The notes: generated from the letters alone by a model not told the origin. DNA of 64,000 bases from Reticulitermes lucifugus (GCA_026260175.1 JAKCWW010000629.1:1785-65784); one strand, 5' to 3'. Numbered from the stretch's first letter, positions 24,691 to 37,475 are shown. Numbers and translations: made by a program.

Positions 24691-25614
24691 ATTAAACTAT
24701 GAACCTTTATTTAATATTACAGTGAATAATATTTATGTCAATGTAACCCCTTTTTATTTCTTCTGCAATTTTCAATTCAAGTGTAATGCTATTTGGCAAA
24801 ACCTACGGTAATGACCCAACATACAAGGCAGAGCAATTAAGTCCCAGAATGCCCCATAAAAGCTGTATTCAAGTGTTTACATAATGACAGTTCCTGTAAC
24901 TTTCCAAGTGTTTTCCACAGTTCAAAACACTGCCAGAACCCCTTCTTTGACCCTGCTCCAGACACTCAACATGAACAATATCCATGTGGTCAAAAAGACA
25001 AATCAGAATTGTCTTCAATAGACCTCATGACATGTGTGGCTTCCTGATCTTGGCGATGGTGATGTAGTCCACTGATTGTTTCATGTTTCAATGTGATCAA
25101 TTTTGTAAATACCAAAATACATGCAAGGAACCTGATTAAACAAACAACTAGAGATTTTGTTCAAAACAGCCACATACAAAAATGCTGTTGTCAGAGGGAC
25201 ACTGCCATAAGACTGGCTGTGCCATTGGAAAGTGCAGACAATTTCATACATTCCAGTGCTTGAATCACCAACTGACTTTCAGAAGAAAGCAGACACTCAA
25301 TCCTGCAGCAGTAAAGCAGTGAAAAGCATGAAAATTACTGAAAACAGTTGGTAATGACTCCAAGGACATTTAAAATGCAGATAAAACCAGACTGTTTTTG
25401 TATGCTTCATTCCAATGAGATATATGACTCTCAAACCTGAACCCTGCTATGTTCGTAAAAATTCCATGAAAATGATCAACTATATTCTTGCATGCAGTGC
25501 TTATAGGACAAATATCCACCACTGTGTAACTGGAAAATACTAAGTCTGATTAAAATACCAAAACTATTCTGTTTGCATGCAAACGTGCAGTTAATCAAGA
25601 CAAAAGCCACCTAC

Positions 25615-26075
25615 TAAATGTTAAAGCCCTGTCTTTGCCACCAACTACACCTTGGAATAATGAAAGCATGTAACATTTTAAAGTACGGTGGTAACTACAT
25701 GCATTACTGTTTTAACATTAAAAAAAGCTACATTCTGCTCACACAGTGTATATATGTGTTTAATATGATCTCAGAACAAACAGAAATTACCTCCCTAAAC
25801 ATTAATGAAGTGATCTGTAATCAGCTTTCAAGGATTCTTACGATGGTATATGGTAATAGTCACGAATGAAATTTTGGCCTGTCTGGAAATTGAGACTAAT
25901 TCCAATTGAGCCATCAGAGTAGATTCTTGCCTTTCTCCTGGCTGCCTGAAAATGGAGGCAGATCCAGGCCGTGAAAAATTGTGGACAGTATACAAAATTT
26001 CAGTTAATGATCAATGATCTTTGCCATGGAGACAGTGTTCTGTTAGGCAGGAACTGAATTTTTTTAAATATTACC
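25615..26075 (+). repeat. Old repeat I, interrupted copy
   Basis: 25685-25830 (GGTGGTAACTACATGCATTAC.. CACACAGTGTATATATGTG..AGAACAAACAGAAATTACC) and 26010-26075 (TTTGCCATGGAGACAGTGTTC..GGCAGGAACTGAATTTTT) are two halves of repeat I. Confidence 0.6.
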
Positions 26076-26434
26076 AAGAAGAATTTCTGGCATCAAAAGG
26101 ATAATCACGAATACAAGAAGGAGATGCTCAAAAAGGCAGTTTCACTAGGATGTGCCACTAATGTACTTCAATCTGTGGCTTCATGTCACCAGATATGCTG
26201 CTGTGAACTGCTGTGGTAGCACCTATCAGCCCATAGCTGAGGTGCAGAGAGAAGAACAGTAGGCAAATGACACAAATGGTTGGAACCAGAATATGCTGTG
26301 AAGACTTTAAGAATGTATAACAAAAGACAGGCAATGTATGTGTAAAGTAACACTGAGGCATGTTCGTGTAACCATTGTTGACATGGACAAGCAATAAGTA
26401 TTACATATTATGATTGTGTGTTTGTAGCCTTACT

Positions 26435-26830
26435 TTACCTGGCATGCAAACTGCATTATTCAGCACCGTATTATATTGTCATCTGTGACCTGTCTGGCTC
26501 CACCATACTTTTCCACATTACCTCATAAATGTCAAGATTTTCGGAAAAAATTTATTGAACACAAAATGTGTGTTTTGATTCTATCCACAAACTTTGTCTG
26601 AAACATTTCTCAATCTAAGAAGAATTCAGCAAGATACTATTATAAATGTACATAGGTCTTCGTATTAAAAGTACCCGTTATTCTTGTACATAGGTCTTCA
26701 TGTAAAAAGTACCCGCTATTCTTGTAAGATTTTAATCAAACCTGAATTTTGACAGAGTTTTAAAAAATCCTCAAATATCCAATTTCATGAAAATCCATCC
26801 CATGGGAGCCATGTGGACAGACAGACAGAC
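26435..26830 (+). repeat. Dispersed repeat E, copy 1, with internal tandem duplication
   Basis: Shares GGCATGCAAA, CCTCATAAATG.CA, GGAAAAAATT, GAAGAATTCAG.AAGATA and TTTTAA.CAAACCTGAATTT with 44685-44960. A unit of about 40 bp starting GTACATAGGTCTTC is duplicated at 26650-26735. The end (TTTCATGAAAATCCATCC..GACAGACAGACA) is typical of insect repeat tails. Confidence 0.65.
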
Positions 26831-28285
26831 ATGACAAACGTAATAGTAGCTTTCTCCAATTTTGCAAAAGCGTCTAATAATTTTAAGCACTTACTGTGTA
26901 TGTGCATGTGTGTGTCCTTTTTTGCGCCTATTAGCTTTGTCCTGTGTTGCACAAAACTGCTCAAAAACCAATGAACGAGATTTTCATGAAAACTGACACT
27001 GCAGTTCTACTATAATCTGACAACAAATCACAACTTTCTTGGTTATAAAAGGACAACAATAATGGACACATTACATGCAAGACCACCTTGCTTATCGACA
27101 CACAAGGAGTGTAACTCACTAAAGATTTACTAGAGTGAAAAATGTTACATCACAAGCTATACAGGAAATGAATCACACCTTTTGTCCAATACACTTGTTC
27201 TGTGACCCTTACAGTTTTGACATATTAACCTTTAAACGACCAGGTTGTTATTTCAATTTTAGCACACACTTTATGAAAAACATGAGTATTCTTTGAACAG
27301 AAAAAGATAAAGTATGAAATCCATGGCATTTTGTGGAAAATACAACAGATATTATGCAGCATGTCTTCAAAATGCAGTAACTTTCCTTGTTGCCTAAATA
27401 TACAAAATGAATTTCTATAACTGCTTTCTTTTTATGTGCGTTTGCATATGTGAATGTAGGTTGTTTAAAGGTTAAAAACACAAGGAGTGAACACACAACC
27501 TCGTAAGTTTGGAGCTCACTCTAATGCATACACAAATTTGTCAACAATATTTTGATCAACATGATTAAGACTGCCACTTTAAAATAATTACAGAAAGTTA
27601 CAGTGCTGGTTTGTTTTCCCTAGTAATGGCAGCACATTAATCCATTATCAACCAGCCATAACCAAGAGGTTTTGAAGTTAGTGCAGCAACTGTGCTAGTA
27701 TTCAGCCTTGTGATCAGCTTCTGGCAGCTGTATGTTCTGTAACTGCTAACATATACAACAAATGAGCAGTAAGCATCAGCCTTCTGTATACAAGTCTTCA
27801 ATGTAAGCTGAAGATCAAACGTTCACAGATACAAAGGTGGATGACAGACAGATGGGCATGTGGGGGCAATTACTTGACATATGACGTGCGAGCCTAAGAT
27901 TCTGGACTACAGCAGAATGATTTTAGGCCTACCTTAGTTACAGGTCAGTACTGTACCCTTTGGAGTTTATACACCAGGCCCAGTACCTCTGTCATTTCTG
28001 TAACGATCCCTGGAACTCATATTTCATGATGCCATCCAGCACAGCTTGTGATGGAGCTTGAATCTCTGCTTTATCCTCACTGAATAATTCCCTTCAACCT
28101 TCATCATCTTATGAGACAATATGCTGGTCTCTTGTACTGGCAAATGGCCTAGCATGCCATATGCTGGTCCTTGTGAGTTTACTTGGTATCAATTGAAATG
28201 TCCATGGTAAACCAGAAACATTCAGGCTGTCAAGAGATACAACTGGCATTTAAATCCATCTCCTAAAGGCTGACTGGATTTTCAT
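26831..28285. other. CpG-poor sequence, no gene seen
   Basis: No coding exon or classified repeat, apart from an AACCAATGAACGAGATTTTCA-type tail at 26965. Confidence 0.4.
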
Positions 28286-28289
28286 CTTT

Positions 28290-28938
28290 GGAAACAGGAT
28301 ACCTTAGAAACAAAGTTTCTGTCCTTTTGGCCTTATCTTCCACGTACTTGAATACAGAAAGCCAGTTTTGTTGCTGTTCATCATTCGGCAGACAGTACAC
28401 AAATTTTGTCTGTGCGTGTGCTGTATGATAGTACTGGAATGGTACAAAGATCATTAATTGCACATCACCTGTCCTCATGGATCACTTGAGGCACTTTTTA
28501 AACATTTTTATCACACCTATATCATGACGGCCAACGTGAACCTTCAAAATCCTCAGCCAAAGTTTGGCCACTTTTGAAACATGAATAGTATTTTCAGGTT
28601 TGTGCTCTACTTGTGGCATCAAGATGAAAGGCTATGTAAAGCATCTTGTCTCAGAATCTGGTTTCTCAATGTTAAAACATAACTTTATATAAGTTCTCTG
28701 TGCCTTAAGGTCTCCCATTTCACTGCGTAGCAATGATCAGAGAATTGCACTCAACACAAACACACTTAATGTGTTGTGTTAAAACATAACTTTATATAAG
28801 TTCTCTGTGCCTTAAGGTCTCCCATTTCACTGCGTAGCAATGATCAGAGAATGCACTCAACACAAACACACTTAATTGTTAGTTGCACAAAAATGCACCA
28901 TTCTGTTGTAGTGGTACTACCACACTAATTCACAACAA
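28290..28938. repeat. Old low-copy repeat J, copy 2, with a 109-bp tandem duplication
   Basis: Collinear with 7786-8405. Units 28671-28779 and 28780-about 28878 are nearly identical direct repeats (one base lost in the second). The single copy at 8.15 kb shows the duplication is younger than the J split. Confidence 0.75.
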
Positions 28939-29197
28939 GCTGATCCCAGTGGCTGTGCGGTCTAAGGCATAGGTCTGTGGCAGCTCGATGGCTGGGATTG
29001 TGGGTTTGAATCTCACTGAGAGCATGGATGTTCATCTCTTGTGTTTGTTGTGTGTTGTGTAAGTAGCGGCCTCTGCACTGAACTGATGATCACTTGTTCA
29101 GAGCCGTCCTGCCACATGTATGTGTGTGATTTAGAAACCTCAACAAAGAGGTGGCCCATGCCCAAGTTGGGCTGTTGTGCCATAGAAAAAAAAAAGA
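28939..29197 (+). repeat. SINE family A (tRNA-Leu-like head) with target duplication
   Basis: Head GCTGATCCCAGTGGCTGTGCG with box A GTGCGGTCTAAGGC and box B GGTTTGAATCTC; body ends TTGTGCCATAG plus an A tail. Flanks TCACAACAA (28930-28938) and TCACAATAA (29198-29206) are a 9-bp target duplication. It sits inside repeat J copy 2, whose sequence resumes at about 29207. Confidence 0.93.
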
Positions 29198-29206
29198 TCA
29201 CAATAA

Positions 29207-29330
29207 ATTAACTTGACATCACCTAACAGTGCATGACTGCATTATATCCAGTTGGTGCTACATGCAGCCCGTCCAGAAACTTTTGGCTCACACCCCATAA
29301 TGAAAACATTTCAAGAGCAATGGTCATTTT
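29207..29330. repeat. Repeat J copy 2, continuation
   Basis: GCATGACTGCATTATATCCAG and GTCCAGAAACTTTTGGCTCAC match 8335-8400. Confidence 0.6.
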
Positions 29331-29868
29331 ACCAAAAGAAAAAACAGTGAATTTTAATTAAGAAATTCCTTCTGTTGTGTTTAACTTTACTGAAGTTTGA
29401 ATATGGATATTCTGATTATCTGTGGGTAACTTAAAAATAACATTGCATCCAGTTCTGACTAAATAGCAGAGATATACAACTGCCGGACTGAAAATAAAGA
29501 CACTCAAGCAATATTCACAAAACATATTTCTGTAATTAGAATTTATACAAGGTCTCTGTTACCACCTGCATGCACACACACACTACGAAATTTATTACTT
29601 TCTTGGGCATTTGTGTTCAAACACAACCACACGTTATTCTCCACCCCCGAGTGTTCTGACAGCGAGTGAGAGAGAGAGTAAACAGCTTCAAGAGGGATAT
29701 AAGTTGGATACAAAAGAAACATGTATCAATTAAAAAACTTCACAAATGCTTTTCATCTAGTTATTTCTTATGAAGAAGAATAATAGATAACAAATCATTC
29801 TTGTTTATTATAAATAGTGATATTTATTGATAAATATTTTAAAGTAACCATTCAACACAGGAAAGCAT

Positions 29869-30162
29869 GAAATTTGTTGGAATGTCTTGTGCTTCTTTTG
29901 TTCCCCATTAATTTCACTTGCATGAAATATCTAGGTGACAATACATATCACACAACATGCAGTATGGTGAAGGTAGTGACTAAAGAGTGATTCAGTTCCT
30001 CCAGATCGGTTATTTGAAATTTGTTGGAATGTCTTGTGCTTCTTTTGTTCCCCATTAATTTCACTTGCATGAAATATCTAGGTGACAATACATATCACAC
30101 AACATGCAGTATGGTGAAGGTAGTGACTAAAGAGTGATTCAGTTCCTCCAGATCGGTTATTT
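29869..30162. repeat. Exact tandem duplication, two 147-bp units
   Basis: 29869-30015 and 30016-30162 appear identical by eye, joined head to tail at GGTTATTT|GAAATTTG. Either very recent or an assembly artefact. Confidence 0.92.
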
Positions 30163-30834
30163 GTTTTGTCTGTTAATTACTATTAAATTACATTTACATG
30201 GGCCACTAACATTCAGCAATATTCATGCTCCCACAACTAGCAGTAACATTACAAGCATGTGTATAGCCCTGTCAGGTATTGATGAGGGAAGGTGTAACTG
30301 TTTACTCTACCTCTCCAACGCCATGGGATAAAGAATGCATAGTTCCATTTGCACCTTCTGTTCAGTATCCCTTGCCTAAAACATGTTCCTGTGTGTCAGG
30401 ATTTCTGACAGGCAGTATGAATCCTACACTGCCAAGTGTACAAAATTTCAGCCTTACATAAATTGCTATATCTGACAGCTTGTAACATCTTCTGGCATTT
30501 TACCTAAACCACACAGTCAAAAAAACATTAGAAGTACTGGAGATTTTAAATAAATGTATCAGACATTATATACCCACATACCCAGCACAGCTGACTAGAG
30601 AAAGATACTACTAAATACTAATATAACAGCAGAATGTAACTATAAAATAAATCATATTTCTATTTTGTTTATTACTTGAATTATGTGTGTTACTCAAATA
30701 ACAGAAGTAAGATGAAAATATTCAAGTAGCAACAACTGTATGAAAGTACTTGAATATCTGAAACTGAATAACTGAAAGGAAGTATTCAAATGCCAGTAAG
30801 CAATAAACCTACATGACTGATCACAACCAAATAG

Positions 30835-31045
30835 TTACCATGCAGCTCAACCCTTTTAAGCAGCGGTTAACTGAATGTACCACCTGCTTTAACACTGAAC
30901 AGAATCTGCATTCCCACCCCCCTCCTCTGCCACAGTGTAATTATATGTTTCATATCATTCTTACAATAAACAGCAATCACTTCCCTAAATAGCATCATTT
31001 GTTTGGCCTTTGTAATGAAAACTGTGTGTTTTATGGAACATAAGG
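30835..31045 (+). repeat. Old repeat I copy
   Basis: GTACCACCTGCTTTAACACTG, CACAGTGTAATTATATGTTTC, ACAATAAACAGCAATCACTTC, CCTTTGTAATGAAAACTGTGT in family order. Confidence 0.6.
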
Positions 31046-31386
31046 GTCCAGTTATTATTATTATTTACATTAATTTCAGGATTCAGAAGATTAACTACCC
31101 CTCCTTTCCTCAACTTGTACAGCCAGATAAGTACAACCAGACAGCATCACGTTACTTTCCCAGGATCGGCACAGGCCCTGGCTATTTTATGCACAAAGAA
31201 ACCTGTGAATTCAAGTGTGGTATTTGGGCATTTTAAGTGACTCAGCAGTCAATTATGTAATGTTCATATTTGTATGCTTCATACCTACTGAATATAAAAT
31301 TACTGAGTGGCAAAATAAAACCGTACTGAAACATTACAGAGGCGAGTGTAAGTAATTATAAAGTTTGAATGCACTGATATCCTTTT

Positions 31387-31512
31387 CTAGGGTGCACAAA
31401 TCCCAGGTAACTAAATTTTGTACAGTGGCATCTAATATTTGCGGGTCTTCAGAACTGAACTTGCTTCATGTCACCCTTTCGGTGCCTAACATTTTGTGGT
31501 AGCACCTAGATC
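31387..31512. mobile_element. MITE family H, copy 2 (inverted, truncated)
   Basis: CTAGGGTGCACAAATCCC.GGT.., GCATCTAATATTTGCGGGTC, CTTGCTTCATGTCACCCTTTC and GGTGCCTA.CATTTTG match the reverse complement of 3464-3633. The far end is replaced by a SINE C copy. Confidence 0.75.
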
Positions 31513-31670
31513 TTTGGCAGCCGTCCAGACCGGCCCTGGGGCCTACCCAGCTTCCTGTACAATGGGTACCAGGTCTCTTTCCCGGGGGTAAAGCGGCCGG
31601 GGTGTGGAGTTGACCACCCANNNNNNNNNNNNNNNNNNNNNNNNNNNNNNNNNNNNNNNNNNNNNNNNNN
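31513..31670 (+). repeat. SINE family C fragment running into an assembly gap
   Basis: GTCCAGACCGGCCCTGGGGCC, AATGGGTACCAGGTCTCTTTC, GGTAAAGCGGCCGGGGTGTGG then 50 N (31621-31670). The sequence after the gap is not SINE. Confidence 0.85.
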
Positions 31671-32508
31671 AGGGTGGCATAATTTTTGCCCTGTAACATA
31701 ATGTATTATTCTGAATCAAAAGAGGTGAGAAGGATTATTCAACAAATTCTGATATAAAACCAGATACAATAAAAGGGTGGAATACTTGAAAAAATATGCA
31801 ATTTTCCCTCTGAGGTCACAGAATATTATTCTGTAACACTTAACGCAAGACTAGGGATGCCCTACATATTGTCACAAAAACTAAACACAGTGGTAAACCT
31901 GAAATTCTGCAACAAATAATGGGAACATAGTGTCATGCACTGTAAAATGATGATGATAAATTCAAGATGACACTTTGAATTTCAGGTTCTAAACACCTAG
32001 CACAACACACACCTACTATAGTGAATCCTTGTCATTAACAACCAGTGTCCCAGGTCAACTTCCAGGGGCCTCTTTCCTCAGTCTGATGCTGGCAATATCC
32101 TATGGCACCTGGAACAGCAACTCACAAGTACCACTTCATGACTGTAAATAGATGGATACAATCACAGCACACAAAGCACACATATCTGTCAAACTAATCC
32201 ACCTACAGCCATTCGCCACATGCAGAACACAGCCTTTCAAAATTTTTAAAAAGCTATAGCAATGATTTGTACTGTTATATAATTCATCAAAATGAAATCC
32301 ATTAATGAAAATGTTACAAAAATGGTACAGAATAGAACATAACATCCTGATCTATAATTAGCCACATACATACGTTTCTTACATGGACTCCTCACAAATG
32401 GTGTGATGAGGGATGAATTACCTCAATGTTAAGAACACATTCCAGCAGAAGAGCTTTACCATTTACATTGCAGTCCCTTCACAGTCACCACTCACTGTCA
32501 ACAAACAT

Positions 32509-32690
32509 GTAAAGCTATCTCATTATAGGCCTGGACAGGCCCATTGGGCTCCAGGAGGTTGAGGCTCCAAGAATTCCTAGACAATCGGCATATGAAGGTG
32601 GTAAAGTTGTCAGCCCACATGTCCGACATGTTGCACCTGCAACATGTGGGACAGTCTAATGTGTCCCAGCAACGTGAATACATTTGATTT
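32509..32690 (-). repeat. SINE family B, 3' fragment
   Basis: The minus strand reads AAGGTGG..GGTTTCCAGG-type sequence: GGCCTGGACAGGCCCATTGGG and CCAGGAGGTTGAGGCTCC on plus are the complement of the 60.6-60.7 kb body. A 10-bp inverted repeat ACATGTTGCA lies just beyond. Confidence 0.7.
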
Positions 32691-32999
32691 TGAATCTGAG
32701 AGCTTCAAGGATTCCAGACATTTACATAACAACCTTCAAATGCATCTCAATTGGAAATTAACTGCCATCAGTCTACGGGACATATTCCAATAAATTCTGT
32801 CATTTTCGTTATTACCTCTGGAATCAGGCTTCTGTGTTTCACCTTAACCACTCAAGTAAGTATGGTTACACTTCTGAACTAAAAGCAGTGGTGCAAAATT
32901 CCTAGAAACTGTGCAAATGTGCAAGATGTCTTGCAAAAACCAACATATAATTATGTCATATCTTTAAATACATGTTTGTTCAACCAACATCAAGACTGG

Positions 33000-33150
33000 C
33001 TTTGGGCTGTACCCAGCCTCACGTTCGATGTGTACGTGCGGCAAAGTGGCCAGATTGTGAAGCTGACCACTCACACCAATCTAGTGCCCCTGTTAAGTGA
33101 GTGATGCTTCCAGGGCATGCACAGGACCACGTCATTTTTTTTAACCTTTA
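33000..33150 (+). repeat. SINE family C, degraded partial copy
   Basis: GACTGGCTTTGGGCTGTACCC, GTGAAGCTGACCACTCAC and the GGGCATGCACAGGACC tail match the family with internal losses. Confidence 0.65.
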
Positions 33151-33239
33151 TTTTATATCACTAGGAAGTCAATATTAATGTAATTTACAAGCATCTATAA
33201 CCCATGAATTTCTGCACCTCTGTTTTGTTGAGGAGACTG

Positions 33240-33525
33240 AATAGTGTAGTCAGTACAGTGACTAAGCAATGGACTGGACAATCCGGGGTTCGAACCTTGG
33301 CAGGGGCATGAGACACTTCTCTTCTCCAAAATGTCCAGACCAGCTCTGGAGCCCACCCAGCCTCATATTCATGGGGTACCGGGTTATTTCCTGGGGCAAT
33401 AACTGCCCAGGGTGTGGTGTTGGCTGCTCACCTCCATCTCCTGCCAAGGTTAAGAATAAATAGAGCTATACCTCTACTGGCCCTACAGGGCATAGACAGG
33501 GACAACTTTACCTCTACTGTCTGTT
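33240..33525 (+). repeat. SINE family C, nearly full-length
   Basis: TAGTCAGTACAGTGACTAAGC, box B GGGGTTCGAACC, CTTCTCCAAAATGTCCAGACC, CACCCAGCC, GGGGTACCGGG, GAGCTATACCTCTACTGG and GACAACTTTACCTCTA. This is one of the best reference copies in the window. Confidence 0.9.
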
Positions 33526-35555
33526 CCATTAACAACTGTATAAGAAGCATAATTCCTAAAGATTCCAGTGTGCTCCTAAAATTTTTATAAATTTGTCCAC
33601 CCCTGTTCTAGATCATTGACTAGGAAGCTACTACACTGAAACCTGGATTTTGCATTTCAAAAAACAATGTAAAATTGATGACAATTTGAAATCAAGGAAA
33701 TGAAAACTTACTTAGCTAATGAGACTAAATGCACTAGAGTAAATACTCTACTGCATTAAACATGTATTCTAGTTCAATATAGTGCCTTAACAAGTGTTGT
33801 CTAGTTCACTTCTCCAAATGCCCATTAAAGTAAGCTTCTGCTACTTCACTTTCTACTGAACCCTGTACATATCATTCTGCATATTACTGTAGGCAGCCAT
33901 CATTTTTATGTGAACATCAAACCTTATGAGATATTTCCTTGCTGTGCTGATGCACTCCAGTTTTGACAGAAATGTTGCTGCCAGTTCACTTTTAACATCA
34001 TCATCTCCCTCCTTCTCCTCAGACACATCAGATAAAAACTATTCCTCTACCATTTGTTCTAAGGTTTACACCTCACACACTTACATCATCATCATCATCA
34101 TCATCAAAGGGTACATATTCTTCCAATGACAAACCCGCTTTCAGATGACCCCAATCACCTTTGGCTACTCTAAGTTCTGTTGCATCTTCACCATCACTGA
34201 TTTCATTTAATTTTTTTTTATCAAGATCATCCTGTTGTATTTTATAGAATGCTCAGCAACAAACCTTTAATATTAAACCCACATATCTGAAAAAGGGTTA
34301 AATATTGTTGCATGCATGTGTGTGAATGTGTGTGTGCACATGTGCATGTGACAGAGCATCATGATTCTGCAATGAAATGTAATGCATCCAAAACATTTAA
34401 CTTCATGAATGCTGCATCATGAAGCAATTTGTGATCATTCATAGAAATACTTTTTCTCACAAGCTTCTTTTAATGATGTTTGAATGACCTGATTATTCCC
34501 TGGTCAAGTGGTTGGAGAATTCTGGTACAGTTTAGAGGAAAAAACACAACTTTTACATTCTTTAGGTAGAGTAGATTTGATATGTATTCATCCTTCTTGA
34601 CAAAAATTGTATAGGACACATCAACAATAAATCACACTTCAGGGCGGCACTAAGGAAATATCTTGTAGCTCATTGTTTTTACTCACTTAATGAATTTTTT
34701 ACACATAGCCAAAAAAAAATTAATTATAATAGTAATCATCATTCTGTATTGTAAATTATGATGACGAAATACCAACTTGTGTATTCGATATGCTTTGATG
34801 CTGTGTTATATTGTGTTTCATGTTTTATCTTTTGTTTAATTATTGTGTATTTTGTACTGTATTGGCTGATTATTGTTTGTGATGTGTGTTGGTGTCTTTT
34901 GCCTGTTTGTGCTTTTGTAGTGTGAGTATGTATTATTGACATGTTTCATATTCTGCCGTATTAACGGGCTTTGGATCTGTGAAACGTATAGGCATGTATG
35001 TATGTAACACAATCTTGCATCTCAAGGATAATTTGCACTGGTGCACAAAGTTAATATCTTTCTATTTTGGAAACTCATTTTGGCATTTAGTGCCCTTAAA
35101 TTGTCAGTAAAAAATGGCCTGTGTAACCCATGCTCTGCTTTGGTTACACAGGCAACTTTCTGACATGTTTAAAGCAACAGGGCTCTTCACTCTTCCCAGT
35201 AACTAATGGTGGGAGTTTGTCCCATTGGCTCTGCAGGCTAAGAGAACTGTAATCCTCTCCTTGAAATTCTTTCCGCCATTGCATAGATCCCCTTTAATAT
35301 TCAATGTCTTGTCTATTAAACTAATACAGAAACTTAGGAATAATTTTTATCAGTTTTTGTTAAAACACTAAAAGCATGCACTTCTTTGTTTTGATGTAAT
35401 AACACATTATTATTATTATTATTAAACAATGTTACAATAATTATCATTATTTTGTATTGTGATTTTTCTTATTTACAATAGAGACTCTTGTAGAAATTTA
35501 TTTAAGGAACTAAACATTTTACCATTTATATCATGATACATATTTTCCTTACTTG
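33526..35555. other. CpG-poor, AT-rich sequence, no gene seen
   Basis: Contains an ATC microsatellite (34085-34106), TG-rich stretches (34310-34350) and a T-rich tract at 34790-34990 resembling LINE 3'UTRs. A TTATTATT run lies at 35406-35424. Confidence 0.4.
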
Positions 35556-35564
35556 TTTTTCTGA

Positions 35565-36075
35565 TTTTTGATAAACTTAGAAATTCATAGTATAAATACT
35601 AGACATGGTTCTAACCTTCATTTACCTCTGGCAAATTTGGATATCTATCAGAAAGGAGTTCACTACTCAGGTATTACGATTTTTAATAGTCTTCCTTCTA
35701 GTACAACATTTTTTTTTGATAATCCTAAGATTAAAAAAAATTTCTATATACAAACTCTTTTTATTCATTACATCAGTATTATTATAACAACAGTAATAAG
35801 TAGGTATCAGACCTCTTTACATTTGTAATCCTTTTTAAGAGTTCCCTCAATGATCTATTAGGTTATTACATTTATTCAATGCTTTATAATTTATTCAACA
35901 TTCTAATAATTTTATTCGACTTAATTAAATAATTAATTTATCAGTGTATTATGCAAATTTCTTCTGTTTATTTAATGATTACTTAATATAAGCAAATTCA
36001 TATTTATTCCAGTATTTAATACTTTCAATATATTATTTGATTTGTTGAAAAAAAATAAAATACAATACAATACAA
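35565..36075 (+). mobile_element. Jockey-like LINE, 3' end
   Basis: EIHSINTRHGSNLHLPLANL followed by QKGVHYSGITIFNSLPSS matches the conserved C-terminus of insect non-LTR reverse-transcriptase proteins (..NTRH..LH.P..NL...QKG..Y.G...FN.LP..). A short 3'UTR then ends in an A-rich ATACA repeat tail at 36045-36075. 5'-truncated, dead. Confidence 0.85.
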
Positions 36076-36850
36076 CCGAATTAATTTTTTTAGCGAGGCC
36101 CTATGCTGTAACTTGTCAGGCTCATTACATACATACCTCCGGCCTTGCAGTGAACTCAAAAGATCTCATGAAAACTACACCACGTAGATTATGTTACTAC
36201 AATATGGGACATTATTACATACCTGAGATAACAAATACACACATATTACACACGATTAAGATAATAATATTACGTGCAGAATCCACCAGCCATCATACCC
36301 CATCTTACACATTTTCCACATCCCAAGACGTTCCACACGTGCACAGACATGCATTGCAGCCACAGATTACTAGCTCAACATTAGATTATCTGTGCTCAAA
36401 CATGGTGACCTAGTCACAGATTATATGCGCTGCAGACGATATTTTTGGTGAAACACTCTGGCATTATCGATGTCACCTCTACCCTTTGGTTAAGATTATA
36501 CAAACCTGAAATATATTTTAAGGGACTTGTGTATAACACACAACGTCTCAATTTGTAATACTTTCTGTAAAAAAAGCCATACATCACAATTTAGCCTCTC
36601 ATTCAAAGCCGCAAATAGCTACCTTACGCACGAGACACTAGCAATGCTGGTGATGACGGTAATGCGCTCTCAACTACACTACCATTGAAAAAAATTTTTT
36701 TTGACTTGTTGACCATTGAAGACGGGACCGATACGTTGCCCCGAAACGTCGGTAAAGGATTACCACACGACGCTGCGTAATATCCCAGAAGAGCGCAGGT
36801 CTCATCATTTAGTTAGTGTCCATTTAGTTAATTAACACAACGGGATGACC
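36076..36850. other. CpG-richer block in CpG-poor surroundings; contains family G piece
   Basis: 36715-36805 reads ACGTTGCCCCGAAACGTCGG, then ATATCCCAGAAGAGCG, the family G signature. The rest is unclassified. Retained CG suggests later arrival than its neighbours. Confidence 0.5.
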
Positions 36851-37049
36851 TCTCTTAAAGATTACACAAAATTAAGTGATTTTTTTAGGTGTGCTGTGCA
36901 CATGTAGCATGCACAGAATATATGGTACTGCCAGTCATAATAACAAAGTCTTGGAATGAAAATGTATTTCAACAACAGAAGTTAAAAGTAACTTATGCCA
37001 TAGTGCAGGGTTCGTTTTTGAGAAGGTGACTGTCACCGAGTTGCTGAAT

Positions 37050-37475
37050 ACATTTGCCTTCTTTTATGGGTCATAAAAATTCAATGATGTGTTCACAGAA
37101 GCCCTCCCCTGAGACCTATTCTGAGCCACTTCAGGTTCACACCGATGCTCTCTAGTTCTTTAAGATCCAATGTGATATTATCCACACAGATCAATCATCT
37201 CTTCAAGTTACTCATCTGATATGCATTTCTCATTGCAGCCATGCAGTCTCCTCATTTACAATGTGGTGGCAGCCTCAAATCATGCATTGTAACACCCCTC
37301 ATTATGTACTTTTATCCATCCTCTTACTTCCTCTCTTTTATACCTAAACATTCACAACCTTTGTTTTCCTGTACAGGTAGGAAACCAAGTTTCACACCCA
37401 TACAGACCATGTAAAATCACAATTATGTACATTTTAATCTGTGGGGTTTTAAGTGGGAGGACAGGCAATACAAAA
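37050..37475 (-). mobile_element. LINE 3'-end relic
   Basis: The minus strand reads LYGCETWFPTCTGKQRL, then REEVRGWIKVHNEG, and further on NITLDLKELESIG..LKWL, the degenerate terminal part of a LINE reverse-transcriptase protein (LYGCETWSL..). Several stops; dead. Confidence 0.8.

Noticed and set aside
28263-28478. 71-codon minus frame ending KDENPVSL that looks protein-like
   Set aside because: Lies in repeat J; the other J copy at 7.8 kb does not keep the frame.
34790-34990. LINE 3'UTR
   Set aside because: T-rich composition only; no coding remnant or A-rich tail to support it.
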